This document shows, piece by piece, positions 9,424-19,690 of a stretch of DNA of 42,929 bases; the first letter of the stretch is position 1, and every line of letters begins with the position of its first letter. Position numbers and translations under genes: made by a program. The DNA is from Spirochaetales bacterium (GTDB lineage Bacteria > Spirochaetota > Spirochaetia > DSM-27196 > SKKC01): the NCBI GenBank assembly GCA_007135605.1, contig SLIN01000074.1, forward strand, positions 1 to 42,929, in the 5' to 3' direction. The notes beneath the pieces are model-generated. The model ran no database searches, was not told the origin of the DNA, and saw nothing but the letters and a program-made list of their open reading frames with translations.

Positions 9424-10404
9424 ATGGCTGAAATAGCGGTACGCGATGCGCTCAATCAGGCGATCGACGAGGAGATGGAGCGCGACGAGACGGTCTGTAT
9501 TATCGGTGAAGAGGTTGCGGAGTACGAAGGCGCCTACAAGGTAACTCGCGGTCTTCTGAAAAAGTACGGCGCTCCCCGTGTCCAGGATACGCCTATAACC
9601 GAGAACGGCTTCACCGGACTCGGTATCGGTGCGGCGATGGTGGGCCTGCGGCCGATCGTCGAATGGATGACGTTCAATTTTTCGATTCAGGCACTCGATC
9701 AGGTGATCAACAACGCTGCGAAAATGCGGCACATGTCCGGTGGGCAACTGAAGGTGCCGATCGTGTTCCGAGGGCCCAACGGGCCGGCCGAATACTTGAG
9801 CTCGCAGCACAGTCAGGCGCTTCAAAGCGTTTATGCTCATATACCGGGACTCAAGGTGGTTTCCATATCGAACGCGTACGATGCGAAAGGGCTGCTGAAG
9901 AGCGCGATCCGTGACGACAACCCGGTTGTCTTTATGGAAGCGGAGCTCATGTACGGCTGGAAGGGAGAGGTGCCCGATGAAGAATACCTTGTCCCCATCG
10001 GAGAGGCGGCCGTTCAGCGCGAGGGCGACGATGTAACCCTTATCAGTTTCGGGAAGACGATGCGCCCGGTGCACGAGGCGGCGGAAGAGTTGGCGAATCA
10101 AGGGGTCAATGCCGAGGTGATTGACCTTCGAACTCTGCGCCCGCTCGACGAGGAGACGGTGTACGCTTCGGTACGCAAGACGAATCGCGCCGTGATCGTC
10201 GACGAAGGGTGGCCGATTGCCGGCTACGGCAGCTATGTCGGCTGGCTCATCGGAAAGAATTGCTTCGACGAGCTTGATGCAGAGGTGGAGCTGGTGCACT
10301 CCGAGGATGTGCCCATGCCGTACAACCACACGCTCGAGCTCGCGGTCCAGCCGTCAACGGAGAAAGTCGTGGCTGCCGCGAAGCGTGTTCTGTATATGGA
10401 GTAA
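9424..10404 (+). CDS. pdhB: Pyruvate dehydrogenase E1 component beta subunit
   Basis: MAEIAVRDALNQAIDEEMERDETVCIIGEEVAEYEGAYKVTRGLLKKYG...; EVIDLRTLRPLDEETV. Confidence 0.95.
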   Translation: MAEIAVRDALNQAIDEEMERDETVCIIGEEVAEYEGAYKVTRGLLKKYGAPRVQDTPITENGFTGLGIGAAMVGLRPIVEWMTFNFSIQALDQVINNAAKMRHMSGGQLKVPIVFRGPNGPAEYLSSQHSQALQSVYAHIPGLKVVSISNAYDAKGLLKSAIRDDNPVVFMEAELMYGWKGEVPDEEYLVPIGEAAVQREGDDVTLISFGKTMRPVHEAAEELANQGVNAEVIDLRTLRPLDEETVYASVRKTNRAVIVDEGWPIAGYGSYVGWLIGKNCFDELDAEVELVHSEDVPMPYNHTLELAVQPSTEKVVAAAKRVLYME

Positions 10405-10411
10405 ATGAGCT

Positions 10412-11782
10412 ATGGCTGAAAATGTATTGATGGTTGCTCTCTCGCCGACGATGGAGGATGGAACGATCGCCGGCTGGAGCAAGAAGGAAGGTGATTCGGT
10501 TTCCGCCGGCGACGTGCTGTGTGAGGTGGAAACCGACAAGGCGACCATGGATTACGAGTCGACCCAGGAAGGAACGCTTCTCAAGATAATCAAGGGTGAT
10601 GGGTCGTCGGCGAAAGTTGGAGAACCGATCGCTATAATCGGCGAACAGGGCGAGGATATTTCCGACCTCGAGGCGGAGGCGGCCGGGGGCGAGGCTGCCG
10701 GCAACGGAACCGGTACCGGCGGTGAGACCGGGAAGGGTGGTGAGACCGGGAAGGGCGGTGAGACCGGGAAGGGCGGTGAGACCGGGAAGGGCGGCGAAGC
10801 CGCCAAGGAGCCGGCGGCGGAGGGGCGGCGTGGCCAACGCTCTTCGAGCGGTGCGAAAGCACCGGCGAGCGCGGCGGCAGCTTCTACCGCGGGCCGCGGT
10901 GCGAGCGGAATCGTCAAAGCGTCACCTCTTGCGCGGAAGATAGCCTCCGATCGCGGAATCGATATCGCACAAGTGCCCGGCAGCGGACCGGGCGGTCGAG
11001 TCGTCAAGGCCGACGTGGAGAGCTTCGAGGGAGCGCCTGCCGCGGCCGCGACAGAGGGGGCAACCGAGGCCCGCCGTGTCACCGCCGCGCTACCGGGCGA
11101 GGATCGCACGATTCCGGTCAACCGGATGCGGGCGACCATCGCGAAGCGGCTCGGCGAAAGCAAATTCCGGGCACCGCACTTCTACCTCAAGCTTTCGGTG
11201 GACATGCGTGGAATCCTGTCGGCTCGCACTCGCTTGAACAAGGAAGTGCCGGAAAAGGTCAGTCTGAATGCGTTCATGATCAAGTTCGCCGCCGAAGCGT
11301 TGAAACGGCATCCGAACGTGAACTCGAGCTGGCAGGGCGACCATATAATCGAATACCGGAGCGTGGATATCGGACTCGCAGTGGAGATGTCGGCCGGCGG
11401 ACTCATTACTCCGGTGGTGCGCAACTGCGGCAATCGCGGCATCGTCGATATCGATGCGGACTTGAAAGAGCTGATCGGTAAGGCTCGCGACGGTGGGCTT
11501 CAGCCGGAAGAGTACAGTGGAGCGACGTTCAGCATTTCCAATCTCGGCAATTTCGGAATCGAGGAGTTCACGGCCATCATCAATCCGCCGGGCAGCGCGA
11601 TTCTTGCGCTCGGAAACACCGAGAAAACGGCGGTATTCGACGAGAACGACAATATGTCGGTCGTTCCGAAGATGAAAATGACACTCAGTTGCGATCATCG
11701 GGTCGTCGACGGCGCCGCCGGAGCGCGCTTTCTGAACGATATGAAGCGGATGATGGAAGACCCTGCCCGGGCACTGTTCTGA
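10412..11782 (+). CDS. pdhC: Pyruvate dehydrogenase E2 (dihydrolipoamide acetyltransferase)
   Basis: Single lipoyl domain (ETDKATMDY), GGETGK-repeat linker, PSBD (ASPLARKIASDRGIDIAQVPGSGPGGRVVKADVE), catalytic DHRVVDGAAGARFLND. Confidence 0.95.
   Translation: MAENVLMVALSPTMEDGTIAGWSKKEGDSVSAGDVLCEVETDKATMDYESTQEGTLLKIIKGDGSSAKVGEPIAIIGEQGEDISDLEAEAAGGEAAGNGTGTGGETGKGGETGKGGETGKGGETGKGGEAAKEPAAEGRRGQRSSSGAKAPASAAAASTAGRGASGIVKASPLARKIASDRGIDIAQVPGSGPGGRVVKADVESFEGAPAAAATEGATEARRVTAALPGEDRTIPVNRMRATIAKRLGESKFRAPHFYLKLSVDMRGILSARTRLNKEVPEKVSLNAFMIKFAAEALKRHPNVNSSWQGDHIIEYRSVDIGLAVEMSAGGLITPVVRNCGNRGIVDIDADLKELIGKARDGGLQPEEYSGATFSISNLGNFGIEEFTAIINPPGSAILALGNTEKTAVFDENDNMSVVPKMKMTLSCDHRVVDGAAGARFLNDMKRMMEDPARALF
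10721..10792 (+). repeat. Tandem repeat, 4 x 18 bp (ggtgagaccgggaagggy), encoding (GGETGK)4 in the E2 linker
   Basis: Four consecutive near-identical 18-bp units read directly. Confidence 0.97.
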
Positions 11783-11812
11783 GATAATGATGGTTCGATG
11801 GAGAAGTAGATC

Positions 11813-13210
11813 ATGGCGAGTGAATTTGATTATGATGTAGCGGTGATCGGTGCCGGCCCCGGCGGTTATGTAGCAGCCATTCGGGCGAGTCAGCTCGGCC
11901 TGAAGGCGGCGGTCATAGAGCGTGACAAACCGGGTGGAGTGTGCCTGAATATCGGCTGCATTCCGTCGAAAGCGCTCATTCATCATGCCGAAACCTTTCT
12001 GCACAGGAAAGACCTCGAGGATTTCGGAGTGAAGGTAGACACGAGCGGATTCGACTATTCCAAGGTCTATAAACGCAGCCGCAACGCCGCGGATGCCTTG
12101 AGCAAGGGCGTGCAAATGCTGCTGAAGAAGAACAAGATCGACCTGGTCGCCGGCGAGGCGAAGTTCGTGAACAAGCACGAGCTTGCGATCGAGGGCGGCG
12201 ACCGGAAGAAGGTGACCGCTGGAAACATCATCATCGCGACCGGCGGTCGTCCGCGGGAGATTCCCGGCTTTGAGTTCGACGAGAAACAGGTGTTATCGTC
12301 TACGGGACTGCTCTATCTGCAGAAGCTGCCGAAGAGCATGGTTGTCATGGGAGGCGGCTACATCGGCATGGAGTTCGCCTACGTTATGAACGCGTTCGGC
12401 GTGGATGTAACAGTGGTCGAGATGCTGCCTACTATTCTGCCGGCCTCCGATACGGAAGTTACCAAGGTCGTTCACAAGGCGTTCGAGCGTCGTGGCGTCA
12501 AGTTCCGTACCGGCACGAAGGTCGAGTCGATGGAGAAAGCCTCGGGGAAGCTTACTTTGACGCTGTCGAACGATACGGGAAACGAACAGATCGAGGCGGA
12601 AACGGTGCTTGTCGCCATCGGACGTGTCGCCAATACCGAGAATCTCGGCCTCGAGAACATCGGAGTTCGACCGGAGAAGGGAGTGATCCGGGTCGAGGAC
12701 TACTACCGTACGAGTGCATCGAACGTATTCGCGATCGGAGACGTGGTCGGCACCCCACCGCTGGCTCATGTTGCCATGAAGGAAGGCGAGATTGTAGCCG
12801 AGTACCTTGCGGGGAGCGCGAAGGAGACAAGCGTTGCCGACGACGAGATTCCTGCCGCGGTCTACTCCGAGCCGCAGGTCGCCTACTTCGGTCCCACGGA
12901 GGAGGCGGCGAAGAAACGCGGGTTGAAGTATAAGAGCGCGACCTTCCCGTATCGCGGTGCGGGCAAATCGGTTGCCGTCGAGCAGTCGGAGGGGATCGTG
13001 AAGATTCTTTACGAGCCGGAGACACACGAGATCCTTGCCGCTCACGTGGTTGGAAAGGACGCCTCCGAGCTTATCCATGAGTTGCTGCTCGCGAAGAAGT
13101 CCGAGCTTCTGCCGGAGGATATTGCAACCATGATCCACGCCCATCCGACGCTCTCGGAGGCCGTCATGGAAGGCGCTCGTAGCGCCGAGGGATGGGCGGT
13201 ACACGCGTGA
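11813..13210 (+). CDS. lpdA: Dihydrolipoamide dehydrogenase (E3)
   Basis: GAGPGGYVAAIRASQLGLKAAVIERDKPGGVCLNIGCIPSKALIHH; HAHPTLSEAVMEG C-terminus. Confidence 0.96.
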   Translation: MASEFDYDVAVIGAGPGGYVAAIRASQLGLKAAVIERDKPGGVCLNIGCIPSKALIHHAETFLHRKDLEDFGVKVDTSGFDYSKVYKRSRNAADALSKGVQMLLKKNKIDLVAGEAKFVNKHELAIEGGDRKKVTAGNIIIATGGRPREIPGFEFDEKQVLSSTGLLYLQKLPKSMVVMGGGYIGMEFAYVMNAFGVDVTVVEMLPTILPASDTEVTKVVHKAFERRGVKFRTGTKVESMEKASGKLTLTLSNDTGNEQIEAETVLVAIGRVANTENLGLENIGVRPEKGVIRVEDYYRTSASNVFAIGDVVGTPPLAHVAMKEGEIVAEYLAGSAKETSVADDEIPAAVYSEPQVAYFGPTEEAAKKRGLKYKSATFPYRGAGKSVAVEQSEGIVKILYEPETHEILAAHVVGKDASELIHELLLAKKSELLPEDIATMIHAHPTLSEAVMEGARSAEGWAVHA

Positions 13211-13232
13211 CGATTGCGTGAGGAGCAAGGAG

Positions 13233-14357
13233 ATGCCTGAACGCAACAGGAAGAACGTAACGAACGCGCTCCTCTTTATTCTGGTAGTCATCGCGGCCGG
13301 CTCCGTGCTTCGCATGACCGCCGGCATATTCGTGCCGTTCGTCGTGGCGCTTCTTCTGGGCTTCGTTCTCAATCCGGTGGTGAGCTACTTGCGCCGAATC
13401 GGGTTGCCGCGTGGGATTGCGGTGCTCGCCGTTCTGCTGCTGCTGATCGGGTTCGGTGCGTTATTGGGACTGCTGTTCTATACCAGTATACAGAGCCTCG
13501 TACGGCGCTTTCCGGTCTACCAGGCTCGTTTTCTCGAAATGTTGTCGGAGCTCATCGAAGCGACCAACCTGCCTCCGGCGATCGTTCAGGAGTTCAACAT
13601 TACCGGTAATTTGAGCTCGCTGATCTTTTCCCTCAGCGGAAACATCGCCGGCTTCCTCGGGAATCTGGCCATGGTAATCGTCTTCGTGCTTTTCATCCTG
13701 CTCGAGATTCCGTATATGCGGGCGAAGATGATGAGTGCGTTGCAAGGGCCGCGAACCGACCAGGTCGCCCGAATCGTTACCGCGATAAACGTTCAGATCG
13801 GGCGCTATCTCAGCGTAAAGATACTGATCAGCACCATGACCGCGTTCATTATCTACGTCAGCTTCTCGATCATCGGGGTGGACTTTCCGTTCATCTGGGC
13901 GATTCTCACCTTCCTCTTCAATTTCGTTCCGACCATCGGTTCGATCGCAATTACCGTTGCCAGCGGTGTATTCGTGATTCTGCAATTCGCGCCCGACTGG
14001 AACCCGGCGCTTGCGGCAGTCGTGACGATGACGGTAACTCAGTTTCTGATCGGGAATATACTCGACCCGAAAATGCAGGGCGACAGCCTCAACCTCAGCC
14101 CGGTTGTGATTCTCCTCTCGCTGCTGCTGTGGGGGTTCCTCTGGGGAATAGTAGGGATGTTCCTCGCAGTTCCCCTCACGGTCGCGATAAAGATTGTGCT
14201 CGAGAATGTCCCGGGAATGGAGTGGATCGGCATTCTCATGGGTACCGGCAACTATCGCGAGCGCGAAAGGCGCGCAAAGGTTGGTGACCGGTCGGGCCGG
14301 AGTAGCCGTGCTTCGAGCGAAAACGCCGCGGGCTCAAAGCTGCCAACCGGCGTCTGA
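13233..14357 (+). CDS. AI-2E family transporter / UPF0118-type permease
   Basis: Multi-TM; GFVLNPVVSYLRRIGLPRGIAVL, FNFVPTIGSIAI, GNILDPKMQGDSLNLSPVVILLSLLLWGFLWGIVGMFLAVPLTVAIKI. ATG at 13233 has AGGAGCAAGGAG upstream; the track starts at GTG 13218. Confidence 0.9.
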   Translation: MPERNRKNVTNALLFILVVIAAGSVLRMTAGIFVPFVVALLLGFVLNPVVSYLRRIGLPRGIAVLAVLLLLIGFGALLGLLFYTSIQSLVRRFPVYQARFLEMLSELIEATNLPPAIVQEFNITGNLSSLIFSLSGNIAGFLGNLAMVIVFVLFILLEIPYMRAKMMSALQGPRTDQVARIVTAINVQIGRYLSVKILISTMTAFIIYVSFSIIGVDFPFIWAILTFLFNFVPTIGSIAITVASGVFVILQFAPDWNPALAAVVTMTVTQFLIGNILDPKMQGDSLNLSPVVILLSLLLWGFLWGIVGMFLAVPLTVAIKIVLENVPGMEWIGILMGTGNYRERERRAKVGDRSGRSSRASSENAAGSKLPTGV

Positions 14358-14369
14358 TAGGAGACATGA

Positions 14370-15458
14370 ATGGAATCACGAAAGCGAATACTCACCGGCG
14401 ACCGCCCCACCGGAAAGCTGCATCTCGGTCACTATGTCGGTTCGATCCGGAATCGTGTGAACCTCCAACATGAGTACGACTGTTTTATCATCATAGCCGA
14501 CCTTCACACTCTCACAACACAGCCGGAGAAGGACAACGTGGAGCAGATCTCCGCGAACGCGCGTGAGATGATGCTCGATTACCTCGCATGCGGAATCGAC
14601 CCTTCGATATCGAGCGTATACCTTCAGAGCGCGGTGCCGGAAGTATACGAGCTGAATCTCCTGTTCGAAATGCTTGTGACCGTTCCACGCTTGCAGCGAA
14701 TGCCGAGTCTCAAGGAAATGGCTCAGAACGCGCACCTGAACGAGATGCCGTTCGGCCTGTTGGGATACCCGGTCCTACAGAGTGCGGATATCCTTATGCC
14801 GAGAGCGCACTTGGTGCCGGTCGGTAAGGATAATGAGTCGCACGTCGAGTTAACCCGCGAGATCGCTCGCCGTTTCAACTATCTGTACGGCGAGACCTTC
14901 CCCATCCCCGAGAGCCTTGTACAGGGTGGAACGCTCGTCGGAACCGACGGCTCGGCGAAAATGAGCAAGAGCCTCGGAAATGCGATTCTCCTGTCGGATG
15001 ACGCCGATACCGTGCAGAAGAAGGTGTACGGTATGTACACCGATCCGAATCGTATCCGCGCCGATATTCCGGGTACCGTCGAGGGGAATCCGGTGTTCAC
15101 GTATCACGACATGTTCAACCCGAACACTCGGGAGGTAGACGATCTCAAGGAGCGCTATCGGGCCGGAACGGTCGGTGATGTGGAGGTCAAAGAGAAGCTC
15201 TCGACCGCGCTCAACACGTTTCTCGATCCAATACGGGAGCGCAGGGAGCGTTTTGCCGAGGATTCCGGATACGTCGATCAGGTGATATACGAGGGAACCG
15301 CTGTAGCACGCGAGGAAGCACGGAAAACGCTGATCGAAGCACGTAAGGCCATGGGGCTAGCCGGCGTCTGGAACCGGATATCGCGCAAAGCCGAGAAGCG
15401 GCGTAAGAAGCAGGAGGCAGCGACGTCGTCACCGGCGAAGGAAAGTGCTTCGCAGTGA
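14370..15458 (+). CDS. trpS: Tryptophanyl-tRNA synthetase
   Basis: [21 protein letters not shown] (class I HIGH-like), KMSKSLGN (KMSKS). Confidence 0.96.
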   Translation: MESRKRILTGDRPTGKLHLGHYVGSIRNRVNLQHEYDCFIIIADLHTLTTQPEKDNVEQISANAREMMLDYLACGIDPSISSVYLQSAVPEVYELNLLFEMLVTVPRLQRMPSLKEMAQNAHLNEMPFGLLGYPVLQSADILMPRAHLVPVGKDNESHVELTREIARRFNYLYGETFPIPESLVQGGTLVGTDGSAKMSKSLGNAILLSDDADTVQKKVYGMYTDPNRIRADIPGTVEGNPVFTYHDMFNPNTREVDDLKERYRAGTVGDVEVKEKLSTALNTFLDPIRERRERFAEDSGYVDQVIYEGTAVAREEARKTLIEARKAMGLAGVWNRISRKAEKRRKKQEAATSSPAKESASQ

Positions 15459-16369
15459 GCAATGAGCTCGATCCGGATCGGCTCGAACGTTTTCGGTCGC
15501 TCGTATACGATTACTACCGGCAATTCGGACGACACGATCTCGAGTGGCGTAACACCCGCGACCCGTATCGGGTGTTGGTCAGCGAGTTCATGTTGCAGCA
15601 GACACAGGTCGCTCGGGTTCGGAAGAAGTATCGCGAGTTTCTCTCACTCTTCCCGTCGATTTCGGATCTGGCTCGCGCCGGCTTGCGTGACGTACTCGGT
15701 GCGTGGAGCGGCCTCGGCTACAATCGCCGGGCACGCTTTCTCCACGAGCTCGCGCGTCGAGTTTGTGAGGAACGCGATGGAGAGCTGCCCGAGGATCGGG
15801 AAGAGTTGCGTTCGCTTCCGGGAGTCGGCACCTACACTGCTTCGGCGGTTGCGTGCTTCGCGTTCGACGCACCGGTGGCGTTGCTGGAAACGAACATTCG
15901 CCGTGCTCTGATTTACTCCTTTTTCGCGGAGCCGGACCGGGAGTGGCCCGAGCCTTTCGCCGCCGAGGTGCCGGGGACGGACTCGATCGAGCCGCAGATC
16001 GAGCCGAGGTCGATCGTTGCGCCGGTACATGACCGGGATATATCCCTCGTGGCGGAAGCGGTCCTCGATCGCGAACAGGCTCGCGAGTGGAATTACGCTC
16101 TCATGGATTACGGCGAGTTGATAGGGCGTCGAGTACCCAATCCAAATCGCGCAAGCGTGCACTACACTCGCCAGAGTCGGTTCGAAGGCTCGCTTCGCCA
16201 GGCACGCGGAGCGGCGATCCGCGTGCTGACAACCGTCGAAGCCGCGGATGCGGAGACGATCGCCGCTCAGTACGGTCTTCCCCTCTCGCGTATCGAATCG
16301 GCGTTGAACGAGTTGTCGAACGAGGGCATCGTTGCCGGAGACGGAACCGGACAGTGGAGGATCGGCTGA
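15455..16369 (+). CDS. MutY-like adenine DNA glycosylase, lacking the 4Fe-4S cysteines
   Basis: HhH-GPD fold: [56 protein letters not shown]; no Cys cluster after it; winged-helix-like tail. GTG start overlaps trpS stop. Confidence 0.85.
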   Translation: MSNELDPDRLERFRSLVYDYYRQFGRHDLEWRNTRDPYRVLVSEFMLQQTQVARVRKKYREFLSLFPSISDLARAGLRDVLGAWSGLGYNRRARFLHELARRVCEERDGELPEDREELRSLPGVGTYTASAVACFAFDAPVALLETNIRRALIYSFFAEPDREWPEPFAAEVPGTDSIEPQIEPRSIVAPVHDRDISLVAEAVLDREQAREWNYALMDYGELIGRRVPNPNRASVHYTRQSRFEGSLRQARGAAIRVLTTVEAADAETIAAQYGLPLSRIESALNELSNEGIVAGDGTGQWRIG

Positions 16370-16403
16370 CGAACGCCAAGTCGCAACCGATCCGAATTCG
16401 AAG

Positions 16404-18407
16404 TCATTCAAGGGCCGTGCGGATCATTGAGCGAAACCAGGAGTGAAGCGATTCGAGAACGGCGCCGCTCTTCGCCGGGTCGCGTGGAATTCCGCGGACG
16501 TCCGAGATGACGCGGAACAGCGGTTCGGTACGCGAGCCGCGCATCCAGGTGAATGCGAACGGCCTTCGATACTCGTCGTAGAACCATACGGCAAAACCGC
16601 CGGTGGCGTCGCCGGACGGGTCGCGCTCACCGGCGCCGATCCGGCATGCGGTTCCTTCGAAATTGCGAATCTCCCAGTGAGATGCTGCCGCAACCGGCTC
16701 GAGCAATTGAATCGCAGCGTCGAGCCCGTTCGGAAGAAGGTTTTCCACACGGCTTTTCAGATCGGCGTGAGCGATTGCTCCGACCTCGATTCTCGCTTCC
16801 GGTGCGGTGACCGGTGTAGTGTGCCACACGGGTAGCCTGGAATAGAGCGTCTCGAACAGCTCCGCCGGAGTTTGCGCTTCGACCGTCGCGTGATCCCCGC
16901 CCTTCGACGAGCGGTCGCGGGAACTGTTATCCGTGCCCTCCGAGAAACGCTCTCGTGAGCCGTTGTCGTCCAAATGAGCACTGACCGCCCGAAGGGCCGA
17001 CAGTGCGTGGGGGAGCGGCGATGCTTCCGCGTCCGGTCTCATGGCGAACAGACGGAGCATAGATACGACCGTCGACAGCGGATCACGAATCGTGCCGGGG
17101 AACGTAATGTTGCCGCCGTTCGAGCCCTCGCCGAGGATCGGTACGAACCATCCTTCAGCGCGGAGCTCTTCCGCCTTAGTGACGACGTTCGCTTCTCCGA
17201 CCTCGGCACGAAACGGCGTAGCGCCGAATACGTTTGCAATCTCCTCCACCCGGAGCGAAGTCGGCCCGTTCGCCACGATTGCAACGGGATTTTCGGAGAG
17301 CGAACTTCCGGCCGCGAGCCACGAAAGCTCGGCCAGCACCGCGAGACAGAAAACGTCCTGACTCGCGAGCGTATGCACGGACATTTTCGAAGGGAACACC
17401 AGATTCCCCCGGTCACCGTCGTTGTCCGGTACGTAACCGAGAGAGACCGGTGCGCTTCCGCGAAGAAGCTCTCGTATGCGATCGCGACAGCGGTCCAGGC
17501 CGGGGCCTTCCGGTTCGATCACATGCGATATGCGTCCGGGCACGGCATCGATCGAATAAAGCTCTGCTCCGAGTCCCGCGAGCACTTCCGCATCGACGCC
17601 GGTGCTTCTGGCACTGCCGTTCATATCGGCCACGACCACGCTCTCCGCGAAGAAAGGACGCAACTCCTCCCATCGCCGGCCCCGCCCGGCTCTTGCCGTG
17701 ACCAGCGAAAAATATGCGTTCTTCGCGCGCGTACGATTAGCAGGCTGTTCGGCTATCGTTCTTTCTACGGTGGAAGGTGGGCAGTGTACGACCAGTCGTC
17801 GAAGATTCTCACCGACTTCCCGCTGTGCCACTATCGCTTCGAAGATCTTCGATAGCTCCCGGGAGTCGTTCGCTCCGAGAACGCGTCCGTCCCGATCCCC
17901 CCACTTCGCACCGTTATAGCCCGGCGGGTTATGACTGGCGGTAATGTAGCAAACACCCGCCACGCCGGACTCCGTCGACGCGAAGGCAACCGTCTCGGGA
18001 CTCGAGGAGACGCCGAGAAAGATGACCGGCAGCTCGAGCGAGAGAAATACGCGTATCATCACGTCGGCGAGAACGGGGCCGGTCGGACGACCGTCACACG
18101 CCACAATGATCGCTCCGGTACGCTCGCGTTCGCGGACGAATCGGGCGAACGCAAGCGCCATGGCGGCGCCGACGTAGCGCTTCGGCGGTACGATTGCGGT
18201 GGAAAGCGAGCTCTCCGAATCGCCGAATACGCCCCGCCATCCCGATATACTCCGGATCATCGACGTCGCTTCATCGTGGATTTCGGAATCATAGATGCGC
18301 TGATGCTCGGCGATCGGGGCCCGGGACGGCACTATCGTTACGATACCGTCGATGGTCACGCCCGCCGGACCGACATCACCCTGCGGCTCTCGTGCACTTG
18401 AGCTCAT
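16404..18407 (-). CDS. Phosphoglucomutase/phosphomannomutase family protein
   Basis: Phosphoserine motif TASHNPPGYNGAKWG, Mg site DNDGDRGN, GEGSNGGN sugar-binding loop. Start set to internal Met (MSSSAREPQ) to avoid overlap with the upstream gene; track start 18455. Confidence 0.88.
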   Translation of the reverse strand: MSSSAREPQGDVGPAGVTIDGIVTIVPSRAPIAEHQRIYDSEIHDEATSMIRSISGWRGVFGDSESSLSTAIVPPKRYVGAAMALAFARFVRERERTGAIIVACDGRPTGPVLADVMIRVFLSLELPVIFLGVSSSPETVAFASTESGVAGVCYITASHNPPGYNGAKWGDRDGRVLGANDSRELSKIFEAIVAQREVGENLRRLVVHCPPSTVERTIAEQPANRTRAKNAYFSLVTARAGRGRRWEELRPFFAESVVVADMNGSARSTGVDAEVLAGLGAELYSIDAVPGRISHVIEPEGPGLDRCRDRIRELLRGSAPVSLGYVPDNDGDRGNLVFPSKMSVHTLASQDVFCLAVLAELSWLAAGSSLSENPVAIVANGPTSLRVEEIANVFGATPFRAEVGEANVVTKAEELRAEGWFVPILGEGSNGGNITFPGTIRDPLSTVVSMLRLFAMRPDAEASPLPHALSALRAVSAHLDDNGSRERFSEGTDNSSRDRSSKGGDHATVEAQTPAELFETLYSRLPVWHTTPVTAPEARIEVGAIAHADLKSRVENLLPNGLDAAIQLLEPVAAASHWEIRNFEGTACRIGAGERDPSGDATGGFAVWFYDEYRRPFAFTWMRGSRTEPLFRVISDVRGIPRDPAKSGAVLESLHSWFRSMIRTALE

Positions 18408-18426
18408 TCGCCAATCCGTCCCGGCT

Positions 18427-19566
18427 TCAGAAGTGGTAGCCGAACCCGATCGCAAACGGCGTTATGCGGTCGCCGGTAGCAAGAGGCTCGTCGAGTGCGG
18501 CCTGTGTGTAGAATACGAGAGTTGCTGCATCGAACAGGCTGATCGAGATGCCGCCACCGGCTCCGTATGCCGTGCCGCTCAAATCGGCCCCTGACTCGTA
18601 ATCGTCGAACCCACGGTATGCGCCCGCGTCGAAGTAGGCAACTAATCCGGGAAGCACATCGGGGCGGGCTATCGCCGGCAGAATCGCGCGCAATTCGACC
18701 GAGCCGGCAAGCTTGAACCGAGCGTCGTAGCGACCGGCCTCGTAGCCGCGGATGCTTCCGCCGAGTCCGTGTCGGTCGAAGAGTGGGCCGACGACTGAAC
18801 GTCGAGCCGAAAGCGGTACACGCTCGCCCCATGCGTAATCGGCCGCAGCGTATGCGCCCCCGTACAGTGCAAATCGATTGAGCTTCTCGCCGTTTTCCTT
18901 CGACATCCTCGGTAGTGCTTCATACAGGGGAACGAAACCGCGCAATTGCGTACCGACGCGGGCGAAATCCGCTTCGCCTACGACGCGATTAGCGAGAAAG
19001 CCCGGGCCCCATTCAAGGGTCACGTGGCCGCCCCATCCGCGCCTCGCACCGCTGATCTCCGATCGGAGCATATTACCGATCTCCACACCGAACCGGACGG
19101 TATTCAACCACTGTCCGTCGCGTTCGGCGAGCGGTATCTCGCTCTCGAAAAGTAGTCGCGGTTCATCATGATCAACATGCCACTCCCGTATTCCGACATA
19201 CCGGAGAAAGATCTCGAGGAACGGATTATCGGGGTTTTCGGACACGATAACGCTCTGTCGGAGACCGGTGTTCCACCAAATCATGCGCCGGGAGAAATAC
19301 GGCGCCTGCCCGGGATCGAATCCTTCGGGATCGCCCGAATAGAGTGCGCCATCCGGGGTGCGGAAATATGCGGATGTGCTGATTGCCGCAGCGGCGCCGA
19401 CCTCCGCGGTAGTCGGAAGACGGTCGTCGCCGAACTGGTATCCCACCTGTGCTCCGGCTCCCCAGATCAAGGGGAAGGGATCGACGCTCACTTCGGCGAG
19501 GATTGATGCAGGTGCACAGATGCCGAATACGATAAGTGCTGTAATCCGGACGATACGTCTCTTCAT
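18427..19566 (-). CDS. Outer-membrane beta-barrel protein, Omp85/surface-antigen-like
   Basis: Signal peptide MKRRIVRITALIVFGICAPASILA; GLGGSIRGYEAGRYDARFKLAGSVELRAILP resembles the Omp85 barrel RGY motif; C-terminal aromatic (GFGYHF). Confidence 0.7.
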   Translation of the reverse strand: MKRRIVRITALIVFGICAPASILAEVSVDPFPLIWGAGAQVGYQFGDDRLPTTAEVGAAAAISTSAYFRTPDGALYSGDPEGFDPGQAPYFSRRMIWWNTGLRQSVIVSENPDNPFLEIFLRYVGIREWHVDHDEPRLLFESEIPLAERDGQWLNTVRFGVEIGNMLRSEISGARRGWGGHVTLEWGPGFLANRVVGEADFARVGTQLRGFVPLYEALPRMSKENGEKLNRFALYGGAYAAADYAWGERVPLSARRSVVGPLFDRHGLGGSIRGYEAGRYDARFKLAGSVELRAILPAIARPDVLPGLVAYFDAGAYRGFDDYESGADLSGTAYGAGGGISISLFDAATLVFYTQAALDEPLATGDRITPFAIGFGYHF

Positions 19567-19620
19567 GGCTGTGGGCGCTCATAGTAGTCCGGCGATTTAA
19601 CAGACGTCAATGAAATGTGC

Positions 19621-19649
19621 TTGCAGCGGATGCGGGCCGACGGTATAAG
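19621..19649 (+). promoter_or_regulatory. Candidate sigma70-type promoter for the REC-x-REC gene
   Basis: TTGCAG-17 bp-TATAAG at 19621-19626 / 19644-19649 upstream of ATG 19691. Confidence 0.4.
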
Positions 19650-19690
19650 ATGGCAGAAACTCGAGCGAGCAATATCGCCGGAGCGTCACA

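Noticed and set aside
10721-10792. Possible CRISPR-like array
   Set aside because: Units are contiguous with no spacers and are in frame within E2.
10247-10837. Minus-strand ORF with LPGLTALPGLT repeats
   Set aside because: Antisense reading of the E2 18-bp tandem repeat; E2 frame is unambiguous.
11090-12178. 362-aa ORF antisense to pdhC/lpdA
   Set aside because: Covers catalytic domains of both genes on the opposite strand; no coding signature.
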